A stretch of 64,000 nt of DNA from Diogma glabrata (GCA_963693315.1 OY856186.1:136647227-136711226); one strand, 5' to 3'. Counted from the first letter of the stretch, positions 11,129 through 21,022 are shown. Made by a program: numbers and translations. Notes: a model not told the origin generated them from the sequence alone.

Positions 11129-11146
11129 TGGCGCCGAAACAGGGAC
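11129..11146 (+). promoter_or_regulatory. Primer-binding site, tRNA-Lys-like
   Basis: TGGCGCCGAAACAGGGAC begins three bases after the LTR end. It matches the 3' end of a lysine-type tRNA (GTCCCTGTT..GGCGCCA) with a small change, so tRNA-Lys is the likely minus-strand primer. Confidence 0.75.
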
Positions 11147-11771
11147 GGACCGGGGGAATATTTTGGTAATATAATACCGTGATTACGGTGGAGTTTTGTT
11201 ACCGTTAGGTACGAATTTGTTGTGTTATTTAGAGCTATTTTCGGCGCGAAAAATATTTTTTTTTCATTTTTTTTCATGTATTTGGGCGGTGTCAACCGGT
11301 TTGGTTGACTTCGAACTTGTTTGGATAAGAACCAGTTGGGTTTTTTTTTATATGTATATTTTTCTTTTTTTTCATTTTTTTAATAATTTTTAAGAATTTC
11401 ACAATTTGATAAATTTAAAAGGAATTTTTGAGAATTGAATTCAGCGGTAGTTGCAATAACGAATTCAAATGACTATTAAATGCTGCACAGGTACATTTAA
11501 TTTTGGGATATATAAATATTTACTTGAAGAAGACAAATAATAAGCAATTCTAAGACTTATTAGAATTTGAAAGGAAATTGTATTCTGCTTTCGCATTAAC
11601 CTTTTGGTCTTTGAGTTCTTGGTAGAGCCAGTGTTAAAAATACCATTATATGTTTTTCTCTAATTAAATATAATATTCTAAAAGATTAAATTCTAATTCT
11701 AACATTTAATTTGGTTTTTACAATAGTGTAGAATTGTATTTGGATTAACACTATATTTCTTACACTCAAAA
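11147..11771 (+). other. Untranslated leader of the Gypsy element, first part
   Basis: AT-rich, T-rich stretches; no ORF worth calling before the ATG at 11772. Confidence 0.4.
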
Positions 11772-12458
11772 ATGCACACAGTCAGAAATTTTGGCTCGTT
11801 TAGGAGCAAGCGTCGGCCGGGGCCAGGAGAGTTGGGTCAGGCAGCGGTTAAGCCGGGTGTGAATGAGGTAGATGAAGTAATGCATGAGATTGTGAGTGAA
11901 GTGATGAATGTGGTGAATGAGAGGGAACAGGAAAAAATGAATGCAGAACTGAATGAGAAAAGGAATCAACTATATTTAGAATTGATGGATGACATAGCGA
12001 ATGAGCAGTATGATGAATGGTTGGATGTAGTGATAAGTGAGATTGTAAATGAGGAAGTGAATGAGTTGGCGGATGGAGTGATGAATAAGGAGATAAATGA
12101 GTGGGCAGATGAGGTAGTGCAGGGAGTGGAGGAAGTGGATGAGATGAATGAGGAGTTGGTAGGAGAAGTGGTAGTTGATGAAGTGAATGAGTGTGTGGAT
12201 GAAGTGATGGATGCGCGAGAGAGATATCGATTGAGGAGGCTAGAAAGGGATAGGAAAAGGTGGAGGGAGAAAAAGAGTAGGAGGAAGAAGCAGAAGGCAG
12301 CGTGGTTGGCCGAGGAGGTAGAGTTCTCGTCAGTCATGCACGCTTATGCGGAGATATTGGCTGAAGAGAACGCTATCTCTGAGTCCAATCACAGGGGAGA
12401 GAACCCTCGACGGTGGTTGGGACCGCAAGTGGCCCCGGGAAATTGTGTGCATCTTTGA
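11772..12458 (+). CDS. Extra ORF upstream of gag: acidic helical repeat protein with basic patch
   Basis: 228 codons from ATG 11772 (context AAAATGC) to TGA 12456-12458, wholly inside the leader of the Gypsy element and in sense orientation. Residues about 30-148 are strongly acidic and rich in degenerate (V/D)NE(V/W)(D/N)E repeats, likely helical or coiled coil. The DNA shows matching short GTGAATGAGG-like repeats. Residues about 150-175 are very basic (RLRRLERDRKRWREKKSRRK region), resembling a nuclear-localisation or RNA-binding patch. The tail has no recognised domain. It lacks gag, pol or env signatures. Ty3/Gypsy elements rarely have a sense ORF before gag; an accessory regulator or RNA-binding protein is one idea, unproven. 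Its GC content is higher than that of the surrounding leader. Confidence 0.6.
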   Translation: MHTVRNFGSFRSKRRPGPGELGQAAVKPGVNEVDEVMHEIVSEVMNVVNEREQEKMNAELNEKRNQLYLELMDDIANEQYDEWLDVVISEIVNEEVNELADGVMNKEINEWADEVVQGVEEVDEMNEELVGEVVVDEVNECVDEVMDARERYRLRRLERDRKRWREKKSRRKKQKAAWLAEEVEFSSVMHAYAEILAEENAISESNHRGENPRRWLGPQVAPGNCVHL

Positions 12459-13102
12459 AATGTATTTTGTTCTGAATTTGGAAAAAAAAACCGTTTTGGG
12501 GCAGTAATTTTTTTCGGAGACTGTTTTTTTATACTGTCATTGTACATAGTGTATATAGTAGGTTAATTGTTGTATAATTGTACATATTTGTACATATTTT
12601 TGGTATATAGGAAGCGGATGTAGTGGTTTGTGTGGAGTGTTATGTTACAATAGCACCAACGAGATGAAATTAAGAAACCAAACCGATGAAACGATTTAGC
12701 CATTTGAACTTTTTGTGAGTAGCTTTGGCAAATATTATACATTGATAGGAATTGGATAGTAGATCATATTTAAATATTTATACATTAATAAATTAGATCT
12801 GGAATCTGATGCTCGTTTTAACGGTGCATTTTGGCCTGCGTGAAATAAATACATGATTTTAATTTCTTTACCACTAATGGTTATAATCGGTGAAAATCCT
12901 GTTTTGGTTGTGGTAGATTCGAACTATTTTTAATTTCGCGATGAAAATATTGTACATTCCACTACAGTTGAGCGTTTGTTAGAATTAATTGATTTTTTTT
13001 TGGGTGTTAATTTTTTTATTGTTGTGTAATGATTACAAGTGTGTAATTGATAATTTCTCTCAGCGGTACCTCTAACAAAGGATCCATGGGGCTTATCTCC
13101 TT

Positions 13103-13151
13103 AACATAATTATGTTCTTAGATCGCCTCTGTCCATTATGGACATGCGATC
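13103..13151 (+). other. Palindrome plus nested stem-loop in the Gypsy leader
   Basis: AACATAATTATGTT (13103-13116) is a perfect 14-bp palindrome. Next, GATCGC...GCGATC encloses TGTCCATTATGGACA (13121-13151), a two-tier hairpin. Such self-complementary loops are typical candidates for genome dimerisation or packaging in retroelements (inference). Confidence 0.55.
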
Positions 13152-13158
13152 GAAGTTC

Positions 13159-13296
13159 ATTGGTTTCTTCTCTTCATTTCAGAAGGAGTTTTCTGGTGAT
13201 AAGGGAGTGACTACTGCTGGTCTGTACTTAGGTACAAACCAGTAGTACCATTCCCTGCACAGAAGCTTCTTTAACGAAATGAAGAGGAGAACCAAT
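13159..13296 (+). other. 138-nt imperfect hairpin in the Gypsy leader
   Basis: The left arm ATTGGTTTCTTCTCTTCATT pairs with the right-end AATGAAGAGGAGAACCAAT. The pairing continues inward with bulges through ACTACTGCTGGT versus ACCAGTAGTACC. The loop is near CTGTACTTAGGTAC. Strong candidate packaging or regulatory RNA element. Confidence 0.6.
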
Positions 13297-14379
13297 CATT
13301 TTTTTTTATCAGGATCGAGGCTTCACCTCACACAACTTCAACATTTTTCCACTCTTACATTTAGCTTGCAATAGACAGTTTTCATTAAGTTTAGGATTTG
13401 AAGTCTGGTGTTCGGGAGCGTTCTTCGACTATGGCATTAGTTTAATGGTAATTTATTTTTAGGTAGAACAACCGCAGCTGGGTCAGTAGAAATGGGCCTA
13501 GAGTCTAATCGTGACAGTTGCGATTGTTTTTGTTAGGTTGGGGAGATACTGTTCTGTAGAATCTGGTCGTTAGGGGCTTTTCTAGTCGGTTCTCACATGC
13601 ATTGTTGGAGTGGGCTCGCGAACGCGATAATTCAAATACTAAATAAAATGGATATTGTAGCCATACTTACTTTTATGTGTCTCCAGACGAATCTAGATTT
13701 TGGGAATCTCTTATTATATTAAATAAAAATAAAATAAATCAAACAAATTTTTCAAAAAATTAAATAAATAATTTTTATTAAATAAAATAAATTTTCGTAA
13801 ATTAAATTTTAGGTAACTAAATAATTTTTTTTAAATTTAAATAATTTTAGGTAATTAAATAAAATAAATTTTTTATTAATTAAGCAATACGTCAAGAAAT
13901 AAATAAATATTTTTTATTTTTTTTAAAAAATAAATCAATATTTTGAGCTAGGGCGTTGCATCCAATAAATAAACATCCTTTTTGAATATTTTTTATTTTT
14001 CAATTTTTTTTAAAATAAATAAATATATTTTAGGGGTGCTATCGTCAATAACTAATTTTAGGTATATATATATATTTCAGTATATCTGAAATTAAATAAA
14101 TAAATTATATTTTAATATACAATATCTTAGGAATTTCTGTAAAGATTCAGCAAAGATTAGCTACGACAGTTTTTTTGTTCCTTTACAAGTTTGGTTTTTA
14201 CAAAAATTTTCTGTTTTTTTGGGGCGTTCGTTGTTTTTTTCCGTTTTGCGGTTTTTATTGTTTTCACTTTTACATTTCCGTCGTACTAACTCTACATTTT
14301 TTTTTTGGTTGTTGAGAATTGGTTTTATTATTGTTGTTTGATTTTGTGAATTCTGGATTTGATAAATTTTACCATCAAA

Positions 14380-16179
14380 ATGTCAAACCAAATAGACGTT
14401 GACCATCCGTTCTATGGTCTAGAACCCAGCGAACTGCAGATCGAATGTCTGGTTCGGGGTGTGGATTTTGGAGGGGTCAGTTGGGCAGAGGAACTGCGAA
14501 ACCACGTGGATCATGGTGCAGTTCCAGTAACGGTATCTCATGCGAGAGACTTGGTAGCTGAGTCTCAAACGGTGGTGCAGGCAGCACAAGTTGTTTTAGA
14601 TCAAGTACGTCGACTTCAGTCACCGATTGATCAGACCCTCTTGGATGGTTTGGCGAATCGAGTGTTACATTATACGGGTAGGATGAATAGGTTGGGTCCT
14701 CGCAATGACTTGCAAGAAGCCCGCACCTACGCTATCTCACAATTGTCACGCGCTTGGAGTATAATAGGATCATTATCAACACGTCCAATTATGCAGAGTA
14801 AACCAGGAGTATCATCTGCTCCACCTGCTTCACCTGCTTTTCAACCAGATGAGAGATCCACACCGATCCCAGTACGGCCAATATCGGAAACAATAAATAG
14901 TCTGAATCGTCCAAACCAGCAACATCAGAGACGGTCAGATCAATTACCACCGGCTTATTTCCAGCAATCTGGGTTGAGAGCCGAGGACTTTGCAATACCA
15001 CAATTGGGTCCATCACTCCAGTCTGAACATACACATAACAATCCAGCATTGGTACAACCACAACCACAATTAAATTATCCATCAGTACCACAGGTACAAC
15101 TACCACCAATATATCCACCAGCTCCACTAACAGCACCACCACCATACAACCAACCTCCTCAGGTATGGCGTGACGCGGCTCCAGCGTTAGCACCAGTGGA
15201 GTACCGAGGGGTTCGTGGGAACAATTTGAGTCGTTATGACTCAAATTGGGTTCCAACCTTCACAGGGGATGGTCACTCTCCTGATATTCATGAGTTCATT
15301 CATAGAGTGGAGGCGGCTGCCAGAAGAGACCGTGTGTCATGGGACGACCTTAGGTCTATCATACCACGGTATCTGAAAGCAGCGGCCGACAGATACTATT
15401 TGAATTTAACTCATGAATATGAGGTGGTGACCTACCCAGTGCTAAGGGAGGGACTCCTACAGACCTTCGGTACGCTAACTGATGATAAGGCGATCTTGCG
15501 CGTTCTTCTGAACCGTAAACAAAAATCCAAGGAGAGCGTATACGAATATCTGGTGGAGATTGGTTCGTTAAACCGTCGCTTAGCACGTCCATTTGCTGAT
15601 CGTGAAATGCTAGAGATTGCTCGGGAGGGACTGAGTGTGGATCTCAAAAATGCTACATTAGCAGCAACAATACACTCAATGGATGAACTTCGGACTTTAT
15701 GTCAGAAGTTTGAACGTTTGTGGTCCACACCAGTTCCAACCAGAACATCAAATTTAAGAATTAGCGAGGTACAGCAAATGGATGATTATGAGGTGGATGC
15801 TGAACCAGAACAACATGGATATATTGATGCGGTGGATTCAACACAGAGACGGATATTGCAGCGACCTAGCATAACCTCTGACAACAGTCAACCTGGTCCA
15901 TCAATATCCAGACAACCAATAGTGTGTTTCAGATGTGGAGTAAACGGTCATCGAGCTCCTGAGTGCTCTAAGAATAGAATTAAACTATATTGTTGGAAAT
16001 GTAACAAGCCGGATGTTATATATGCAAATTGTTCATATTGTCACCCGTCGTTAAACTACCGTCCGAGAGTACATGCTTCGGGGATGGTACCCTCGGTTCA
16101 ACATCCAATGAGCCCGAAGAAAACGACGAGAGATGTAGCAACGCAGGACGATCGATCACCACTCAGGAAACCAGAATAA
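14380..16179 (+). CDS. gag: Gag polyprotein of the Gypsy element
   Basis: 599 codons from ATG 14380 (context ATCAAAATG) to TAA 16177-16179; upstream in-frame sequence lacks a better start. An N-terminal alpha-helical part (about 1-130) is followed by a Pro/Gln-rich linker (about 150-270) and a capsid-like retrotransposon gag domain (about 290-455, including WVPTFTGDGHSPDIHEFIHR and RKQKSKESVYEYL). A CCHC zinc knuckle, CFRCGVNGHRAPEC, lies at 516-529. A second Cys cluster, CWKCNKPDVIYANCSYC, is not a standard knuckle and looks like a C4 zinc site. Gag packages the element RNA into particles. The end overlaps pol by about 150 nt. Confidence 0.9.
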   Translation: MSNQIDVDHPFYGLEPSELQIECLVRGVDFGGVSWAEELRNHVDHGAVPVTVSHARDLVAESQTVVQAAQVVLDQVRRLQSPIDQTLLDGLANRVLHYTGRMNRLGPRNDLQEARTYAISQLSRAWSIIGSLSTRPIMQSKPGVSSAPPASPAFQPDERSTPIPVRPISETINSLNRPNQQHQRRSDQLPPAYFQQSGLRAEDFAIPQLGPSLQSEHTHNNPALVQPQPQLNYPSVPQVQLPPIYPPAPLTAPPPYNQPPQVWRDAAPALAPVEYRGVRGNNLSRYDSNWVPTFTGDGHSPDIHEFIHRVEAAARRDRVSWDDLRSIIPRYLKAAADRYYLNLTHEYEVVTYPVLREGLLQTFGTLTDDKAILRVLLNRKQKSKESVYEYLVEIGSLNRRLARPFADREMLEIAREGLSVDLKNATLAATIHSMDELRTLCQKFERLWSTPVPTRTSNLRISEVQQMDDYEVDAEPEQHGYIDAVDSTQRRILQRPSITSDNSQPGPSISRQPIVCFRCGVNGHRAPECSKNRIKLYCWKCNKPDVIYANCSYCHPSLNYRPRVHASGMVPSVQHPMSPKKTTRDVATQDDRSPLRKPE

Positions 16180-19100
16180 AATCACCTAGTACATTTAATT
16201 TCCCATCATTACATCGAACGTATTTTAGACGTCTAGAACGTAATATTAGATATTGGAGGATGAGGAAATTATTTCGTAAAGCTTGTATTTCATCTATCCT
16301 TTCAGAAACAGAGGATCCTCGGCCGCGATTAACAATAAGGATTTTGGACAAACACATTTCAGGACTATTGGACAGTGGAGCGTCAATCACAATACTTGGA
16401 AGAAATTCCTTGGAATTATTGGAGTCAGCAGGTACAACTTACCGTAAGTACACTTCGTGTATTCGTACGGCAGATGGTACTGCAAATAAAATTTTGGGTT
16501 ACATAGAAGTTCCAATAACTGTGAATGGCTCCACTAAACCAATGCGGTTTCATATTGTCCCTGGACTACGAGAAGAGCTCTACCTGGGCATAGATTTCTG
16601 GGAGAAATTTGGTATTGTTCCTTCATTTGTTAGTGAACTGACTCGTACAGAGCCACAAAATTTAAATATACATAACCTCACCACTGACCAGCAACGAGAA
16701 CTGGATATGATCAAGGATTCTTTCCCGTCATTTGAAGTGTCTGGACTCGGAAAGACTTCTTTGGTTGAACATGTCATCGATGTTGGTGATAATGCACCTG
16801 TTAAACAGAGGCATTATCCCACATCGCCGGCTGTTCAACTAAAGGTCTATGCTGAACTTGACCGAATGCTTCAAATGGGCGTGATCGAAGAGAGTAACAG
16901 TTCTTGGTGCTCGCCAGTGGTGTTGGTACAAAAAGAATCTGGTAAAAACAGATTATGTATTGATAGCCGTCGTGTCAATTCACTAACGAAAAAGGACGCT
17001 TACCCACTTCCCTTGATTGATGGCTTACTAGGTCGTCTAAATAGCACAAAGTACATTTCAAGTATTGATCTCAAAGATGCTTTCTGGCAGATTCCTCTGG
17101 CAGAAGCATCTAGAGACAAGACAGCCTTCACAGTGCCTGGTCGTCCATTGTATCAATTCCGGGTTATGCCCTTTGGATTGTGCAATGCTCCCCAGACAAT
17201 GTGTCGGCTAATGCACAAAGTGATACCACATCAATATCACGAAAATGTCTTTGTTTATTTAGATGATCTATTGGTAGTCTCTTCCACGTTCCAGGAACAT
17301 ATGGAATTGCTGTCCAAGGTCTCTTCATTGTTAAGAGCGGCTGGGTTAACAATAAACCTCAAGAAAAGCAAATTTGTTCTGAGAGAGGTGAAATACTTGG
17401 GATTTTTGGTTGGTGAAGATGGTCTTCGAACAGACCCTGACAAGGTAAGAGCTGTAGCAGAGTATCCAGCTCCATCTACAGTTAAACAAATACGACGTTT
17501 ACTAGGAATGGCTGGTTGGTACCAACGTTTCATACCAAACTATGCAAGCGTGGTATCACCAATTACAGATTTATTAAAGAAAAGTTCTGGGAAATTAAAA
17601 TGGACATTGGAAGCTCAAGCAGCTTTTGAAAATTTAAAACGATTGCTGACTACAGCACCAGTATTAATTAACCCTGATTATAATAAAGAGTTCTTTATTA
17701 GATGCGATGCGAGTCTGACAGGGATAGGTAGTGTACTGTATCAGATCGACGAGGACGGACAAGAGTGTCCGATAGCCTTCATGTCGAAGAAATTAAATAG
17801 AGCTCAGAGAAACTATTCTGTTTCTGAGCTTGAATGTCTTGCGGCAATTCTGAGTGTGAAGAAATTCAGGGGCTATGTTGAAGGTCACCGATTTACAATT
17901 GTGACTGATCACTCAAGTCTGAAGTGGCTTATGTCACAGAAAGACTTGAGTGGTCGTCTGGCTAGGTGGAGCCTAAAACTCCAACATATGGATTTTACCA
18001 TTATCCACCAAAAAGGTACCCAAAATATAGTCCCTGATGCTCTATCTCGTCTTTATGACGATACACACGAAGAATTGACGGAAGCATTAGTACATCACAT
18101 TAATGAGATTAAAATCGACAATGAGGGTTATCGGCACAAGGAATATACGGATATGATAGCTAAAGTTCAATCATCACCAAAGGACTTTCCCTCAGTTAAA
18201 GTCGTGGATGATAAGCTATACATTCGTATTGAGCCAAAACCTGATGCAATACCCAACGATGTTCCTGTGTGGAAACTCTGGGTACCAAAACCGATGACTT
18301 CCAACATGATTCAGAAACATCATGATGATAGTACTGCTGCTCATGGGGGTGTTAAAAAGACTTTAGAATTACTTCGACGTCTTTACTATTGGCCGGGCAT
18401 GGCGTCACAGGTACACAACTATGTTGTGTCCTGCGACACATGTAAACAAACAAAAGCCACGAATCAGATATTGCGTCCTCCGATGCAATATCAATTCGAA
18501 ACAGCACGTCCATGGCAGAGAGTCTATATAGATTTTTTGGGACCGTACCCTCGTTCAACACTTGGGAATACGGTGTTATTGGTAGTTCTGGATCATGCTA
18601 CGAAGTTTGTACTACTGAAACCACTTAGGAACGCAACTTCACCGAAGGTGAATGCTTTTCTGAAGAACGAAGTGTTTCTTACATATGGGGTACCAGAGTT
18701 TCTGCACAGTGACAATGGCAAACAGTTCACTAGTAGGAACTTTCAAAGTCTTTTGTCAGATTTCGGCATTAAACACATTAGGACCGGTGTCTATAGTCCT
18801 CAAAGCAACGCGTCAGAGCGGGTCAATAGGTCAGTTCTAGCAGCAATTCGAGCGTTCATAAAAGGTCAACATACCAAGTGGGATTCATTAATTGGTGAAA
18901 TCGCTTATGCACTGCGGGCTGCAGTACATTCAGCTACCAAGTACTCACCTTACTATCTATTATTTGGTCAACATCCAATATCGGATGGAAATACTTACCA
19001 ATTGTTGAGATCACTATACAAGCTTGGTGAAGATGCTGGTGAGGAAATAGAACGCGCTGATCATTTGACTCTGCTCAGGAATCGAGTTCAACAGAATTTG

Positions 19101-19349
19101 AAAGCAGCTTTCAAGAAATCGCAACATCAGTACAACCTGCGATCTAAACTACGGACTTTTCAACCACAACAACGTGTGTTTGTACGGCAACATCATTTGA
19201 GTGACGCTACCAAAAAGTTCTCGGCAAAATTGGCTCCAAAGTTCTTACCTGCAATGATTAAGACTAAGATTGGAAATGTACTCTATGAGTGCATAGATAT
19301 GAGCGGTAAGAGTCTTGGAGTCCATCACGCGAAAGACATCAGAGAATGA
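16029..19349 (+). CDS. pol: Pol polyprotein: protease, reverse transcriptase, RNase H, integrase
   Basis: Open for 1106 codons in the -1 frame relative to gag. No early ATG is needed if it is expressed by frameshift, so 16029 is only the start of the open frame. Protease: DSGA at 115-118. Reverse transcriptase: about 280-460, with Asp347 in SSIDLKDAFWQ and YLDD at 410-413. RNase H: Asp560, Glu600, Asp627, Asp670. Integrase: His765/His772 with Cys802/Cys805, then catalytic Asp835, Asp895 and Glu930 (DD35E spacing). The C-terminus ends GVHHAKDIRE with no obvious chromodomain. All catalytic residues are present, so the protein appears functional. A clear slippery heptamer was not found in the overlap. 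Confidence 0.93.
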   Translation: MFILSPVVKLPSESTCFGDGTLGSTSNEPEENDERCSNAGRSITTQETRIKSPSTFNFPSLHRTYFRRLERNIRYWRMRKLFRKACISSILSETEDPRPRLTIRILDKHISGLLDSGASITILGRNSLELLESAGTTYRKYTSCIRTADGTANKILGYIEVPITVNGSTKPMRFHIVPGLREELYLGIDFWEKFGIVPSFVSELTRTEPQNLNIHNLTTDQQRELDMIKDSFPSFEVSGLGKTSLVEHVIDVGDNAPVKQRHYPTSPAVQLKVYAELDRMLQMGVIEESNSSWCSPVVLVQKESGKNRLCIDSRRVNSLTKKDAYPLPLIDGLLGRLNSTKYISSIDLKDAFWQIPLAEASRDKTAFTVPGRPLYQFRVMPFGLCNAPQTMCRLMHKVIPHQYHENVFVYLDDLLVVSSTFQEHMELLSKVSSLLRAAGLTINLKKSKFVLREVKYLGFLVGEDGLRTDPDKVRAVAEYPAPSTVKQIRRLLGMAGWYQRFIPNYASVVSPITDLLKKSSGKLKWTLEAQAAFENLKRLLTTAPVLINPDYNKEFFIRCDASLTGIGSVLYQIDEDGQECPIAFMSKKLNRAQRNYSVSELECLAAILSVKKFRGYVEGHRFTIVTDHSSLKWLMSQKDLSGRLARWSLKLQHMDFTIIHQKGTQNIVPDALSRLYDDTHEELTEALVHHINEIKIDNEGYRHKEYTDMIAKVQSSPKDFPSVKVVDDKLYIRIEPKPDAIPNDVPVWKLWVPKPMTSNMIQKHHDDSTAAHGGVKKTLELLRRLYYWPGMASQVHNYVVSCDTCKQTKATNQILRPPMQYQFETARPWQRVYIDFLGPYPRSTLGNTVLLVVLDHATKFVLLKPLRNATSPKVNAFLKNEVFLTYGVPEFLHSDNGKQFTSRNFQSLLSDFGIKHIRTGVYSPQSNASERVNRSVLAAIRAFIKGQHTKWDSLIGEIAYALRAAVHSATKYSPYYLLFGQHPISDGNTYQLLRSLYKLGEDAGEEIERADHLTLLRNRVQQNLKAAFKKSQHQYNLRSKLRTFQPQQRVFVRQHHLSDATKKFSAKLAPKFLPAMIKTKIGNVLYECIDMSGKSLGVHHAKDIRE

Positions 19350-19679
19350 TGTCTGTTCGTTAGGTAGGGTCGTTCCTCTGGCTGGTTGTCGTCTCTGGGG
19401 TTCACATCTTCAGCATCATATATTACTGGTTGTATCGAGGTTTCAATGGTGCTGACGTTAGATGGATGGATGATCGATTTCGGTACTCACTGATAGTTCC
19501 TAGGAACTTCATGAGTATTGAAATTGATCATCGACCCTGACGCTGGTTACCATTGGTATCTCGATCCCAGATACAGTTTAATAGGTGGAAGTAGTTCGGT
19601 GGTTTTCTGTCATGGAGGGGATGGCGACGTTTTTGTGATTTCAAGAGTAAAAATCTTGGTTTCTACCTTGAATTCATGG
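19350..19679 (+). other. Region between pol and 3' LTR
   Basis: 330 bp without an env-like frame. A purine-rich run (GGAGGGGATGG) lies near 19614-19625, about 55-65 bp before the LTR; right next to the LTR no good polypurine tract is visible. Confidence 0.5.
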
Positions 19680-20771
19680 TGTAACGATCGCAATAATCGC
19701 AAAACAATAATAAAACCAAATTCATCTTCGTTTTCAATTCAATAAAAATGTATTTCATTAGTTTCCATTCATTTTCACATTAACAATAATTTAAAATTTT
19801 CTAATACTTAACTGCTAGTTAAATTTCAATTGTACTATAAAAAGCAAACGAACGTACTAAATTTTTATTTCCAATTCTAACAAACAGATGTCGTTATTAA
19901 TCTTTATTGAATTTCTTTTTTTAGTATTACCCGAGCTATTTTGACATGATAAGATGTCAAAAAGAATTAACAAAAACACATTTTGGTTTGAAAATATTGT
20001 CTTTCTGTTTTTGGGTCTTCAACCAAAATGTTGAATTGAGATTGTTATTAAACACTCAATAAAACGTATTAAAGAAAAAATACTAATTCCATTTTATTTT
20101 GAGTTTAAAAAGAAATTGTTTTAATTTATACAGAAAAAGGTTAACTTTGTTTTCATTAGTGTGTGATTTGGATGAAATATATATATATTTTTTAACAAAG
20201 TGTTTCATTCTGTTTTCATTAAGTTTATACTTAATTTATCATAAAGGAAAAAGATTGCTTTATAAAAGTGGCAGTATATGAAAAATAAAGTATCCAATGA
20301 TGTTATCGAAAGTATGAGTAGTAAGGATAACAGTGATCGAAGCATATTACCACAGTTAGAAACAGTCGAGTGTATGGTGGATTTTCCGGTTGTAGAAACC
20401 GTATGGATTTAAAGCAAAATATGAAGTGGAAAGTTAAAGGATTAAAGGCAATGTTCAATTGGGCATTTCGAACAACGAAGGTGTAATTCAGCAGCAGCAA
20501 CTGATGTTCACAAATTAGTTCATCCAATACAGTTGGTTGATTAGTCAAGGGAATTGGAACACATAGACCAAATCTTCAATCAACAGTTATAAGTTAAGGT
20601 ACTTACAGTAAATATATTAATTTTTTTATTTATTCCTCGTTCCCCTTTGGAATGATAGGCTAGATTTTTTTCAGATAATAAGAGATTCCCAAATTTAGGA
20701 TTCTGTGGGGATAAACGCTATCCCGTAGCAATATTATTAATATTATTTTATACGAAAGGTCCATACTAACA
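19680..20771 (+). repeat. 3' LTR of the Gypsy element
   Basis: 1092 bp, same length and, where compared, same sequence as 10034-11125. Confidence 0.92.
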
Positions 20772-20775
20772 ATAT
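20772..20775. other. Target-site duplication ATAT, right
   Basis: Partner of 10030-10033. After one ATAT the sequence resumes family X, as in the empty copy at 61679-62204. Confidence 0.85.
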
Positions 20776-20890
20776 TTTGTCAAAGGTTGCTTGTTCCACA
20801 TATTTTTATTTTAAAATTTATGAAAATTTATAATTTTAATTTAGAATAAACAAATTTTCTCAAAATATTTTGTTTGCGGCGAATAAAAAA

Positions 20891-21022
20891 TAGTATATGA
20901 TGCACGGACGTAAGCTATTTTGGACTTAATGTGGGGGCGAATCTCGGCTAGCGCCTCGATTTGCAAGCTCCACATCCGTCCAAAATCTTTAGCTTTACGT
21001 CCTAGCATCATAATGTACTATT
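20891..21022. repeat. Hairpin module of family X copy 1
   Basis: Arms of about 60 bp: TAGTATATGATGCACGGACG on the left pairs with CGTCCTAGCATCATAATGTA on the right. The centre CTCGGCTAGCGCCTCGA is CpG-rich and very close to the centre of family Y hairpins. Confidence 0.75.

Larger units (their letters stand above)
12459..14379 (+). other. Long structured leader between extra ORF and gag
   Basis: About 1.9 kb without an ORF. It holds palindromes and hairpins at 13103-13116, 13121-13151 and 13159-13296, then long A/T-rich runs with AAATAAATA repeats (13720-14110). A leader this long before gag could carry packaging signals or an internal ribosome entry region; neither is shown by sequence alone. 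Confidence 0.5.
10034..20771 (+). mobile_element. Full-length Ty3/Gypsy LTR retrotransposon (possibly Osvaldo-like)
   Basis: 10,738 bp with two 1092-bp LTRs (TGTAAC...CTAACA) that show no difference in the parts I compared, flanked by the 4-bp duplication ATAT. Order: 5' LTR, primer-binding site, 3.2-kb leader holding an extra ORF and structured RNA elements, gag, pol (protease-RT-RNase H-integrase, -1 frame), 3' LTR. No env-like frame follows pol. Integrase after RNase H places it in Ty3/Gypsy. The large size, long leader and long LTRs recall the Osvaldo/Ulysses lineage of Drosophila; that is inference. Identical LTRs and intact frames suggest recent, possibly ongoing, activity. Confidence 0.93.
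9777..21022. mobile_element. TIR-plus-hairpin element, family X copy 1, split by the Gypsy element
   Basis: The TIR block starts TTTTTTATTCGCC (9777) and ends GGCGAATAAAAAA (20890). It is joined directly to a hairpin at 20891-21022 that starts TAGTATATGATGCACGGACG and ends CATCATAATGTACTA. The LTR retrotransposon at 10034-20771 sits inside the block. An uninterrupted, inverted copy of the same unit lies at 61679-62204, which confirms both the unit and the insertion. Confidence 0.75.

Noticed and set aside
11966..12337. Antisense Ser/Thr-rich frame opposite the extra Gypsy ORF
   Set aside because: It is the mirror of a repetitive sense ORF; composition follows from the repeats and no domain is visible.
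14789..15256. 155-codon antisense frame opposite gag
   Set aside because: Shadow of the Pro/Gln-rich gag linker; low-complexity VVV-rich product.
16029..16179. Canonical -1 slippery heptamer in the gag-pol overlap
   Set aside because: Runs such as GAAAACG and CGGGGA do not fit X-XXY-YYZ in the gag frame.
19518..19745. 75-codon frame after pol as a possible env
   Set aside because: Too short, no signal peptide, transmembrane segment or cleavage motif, and it runs into the 3' LTR.
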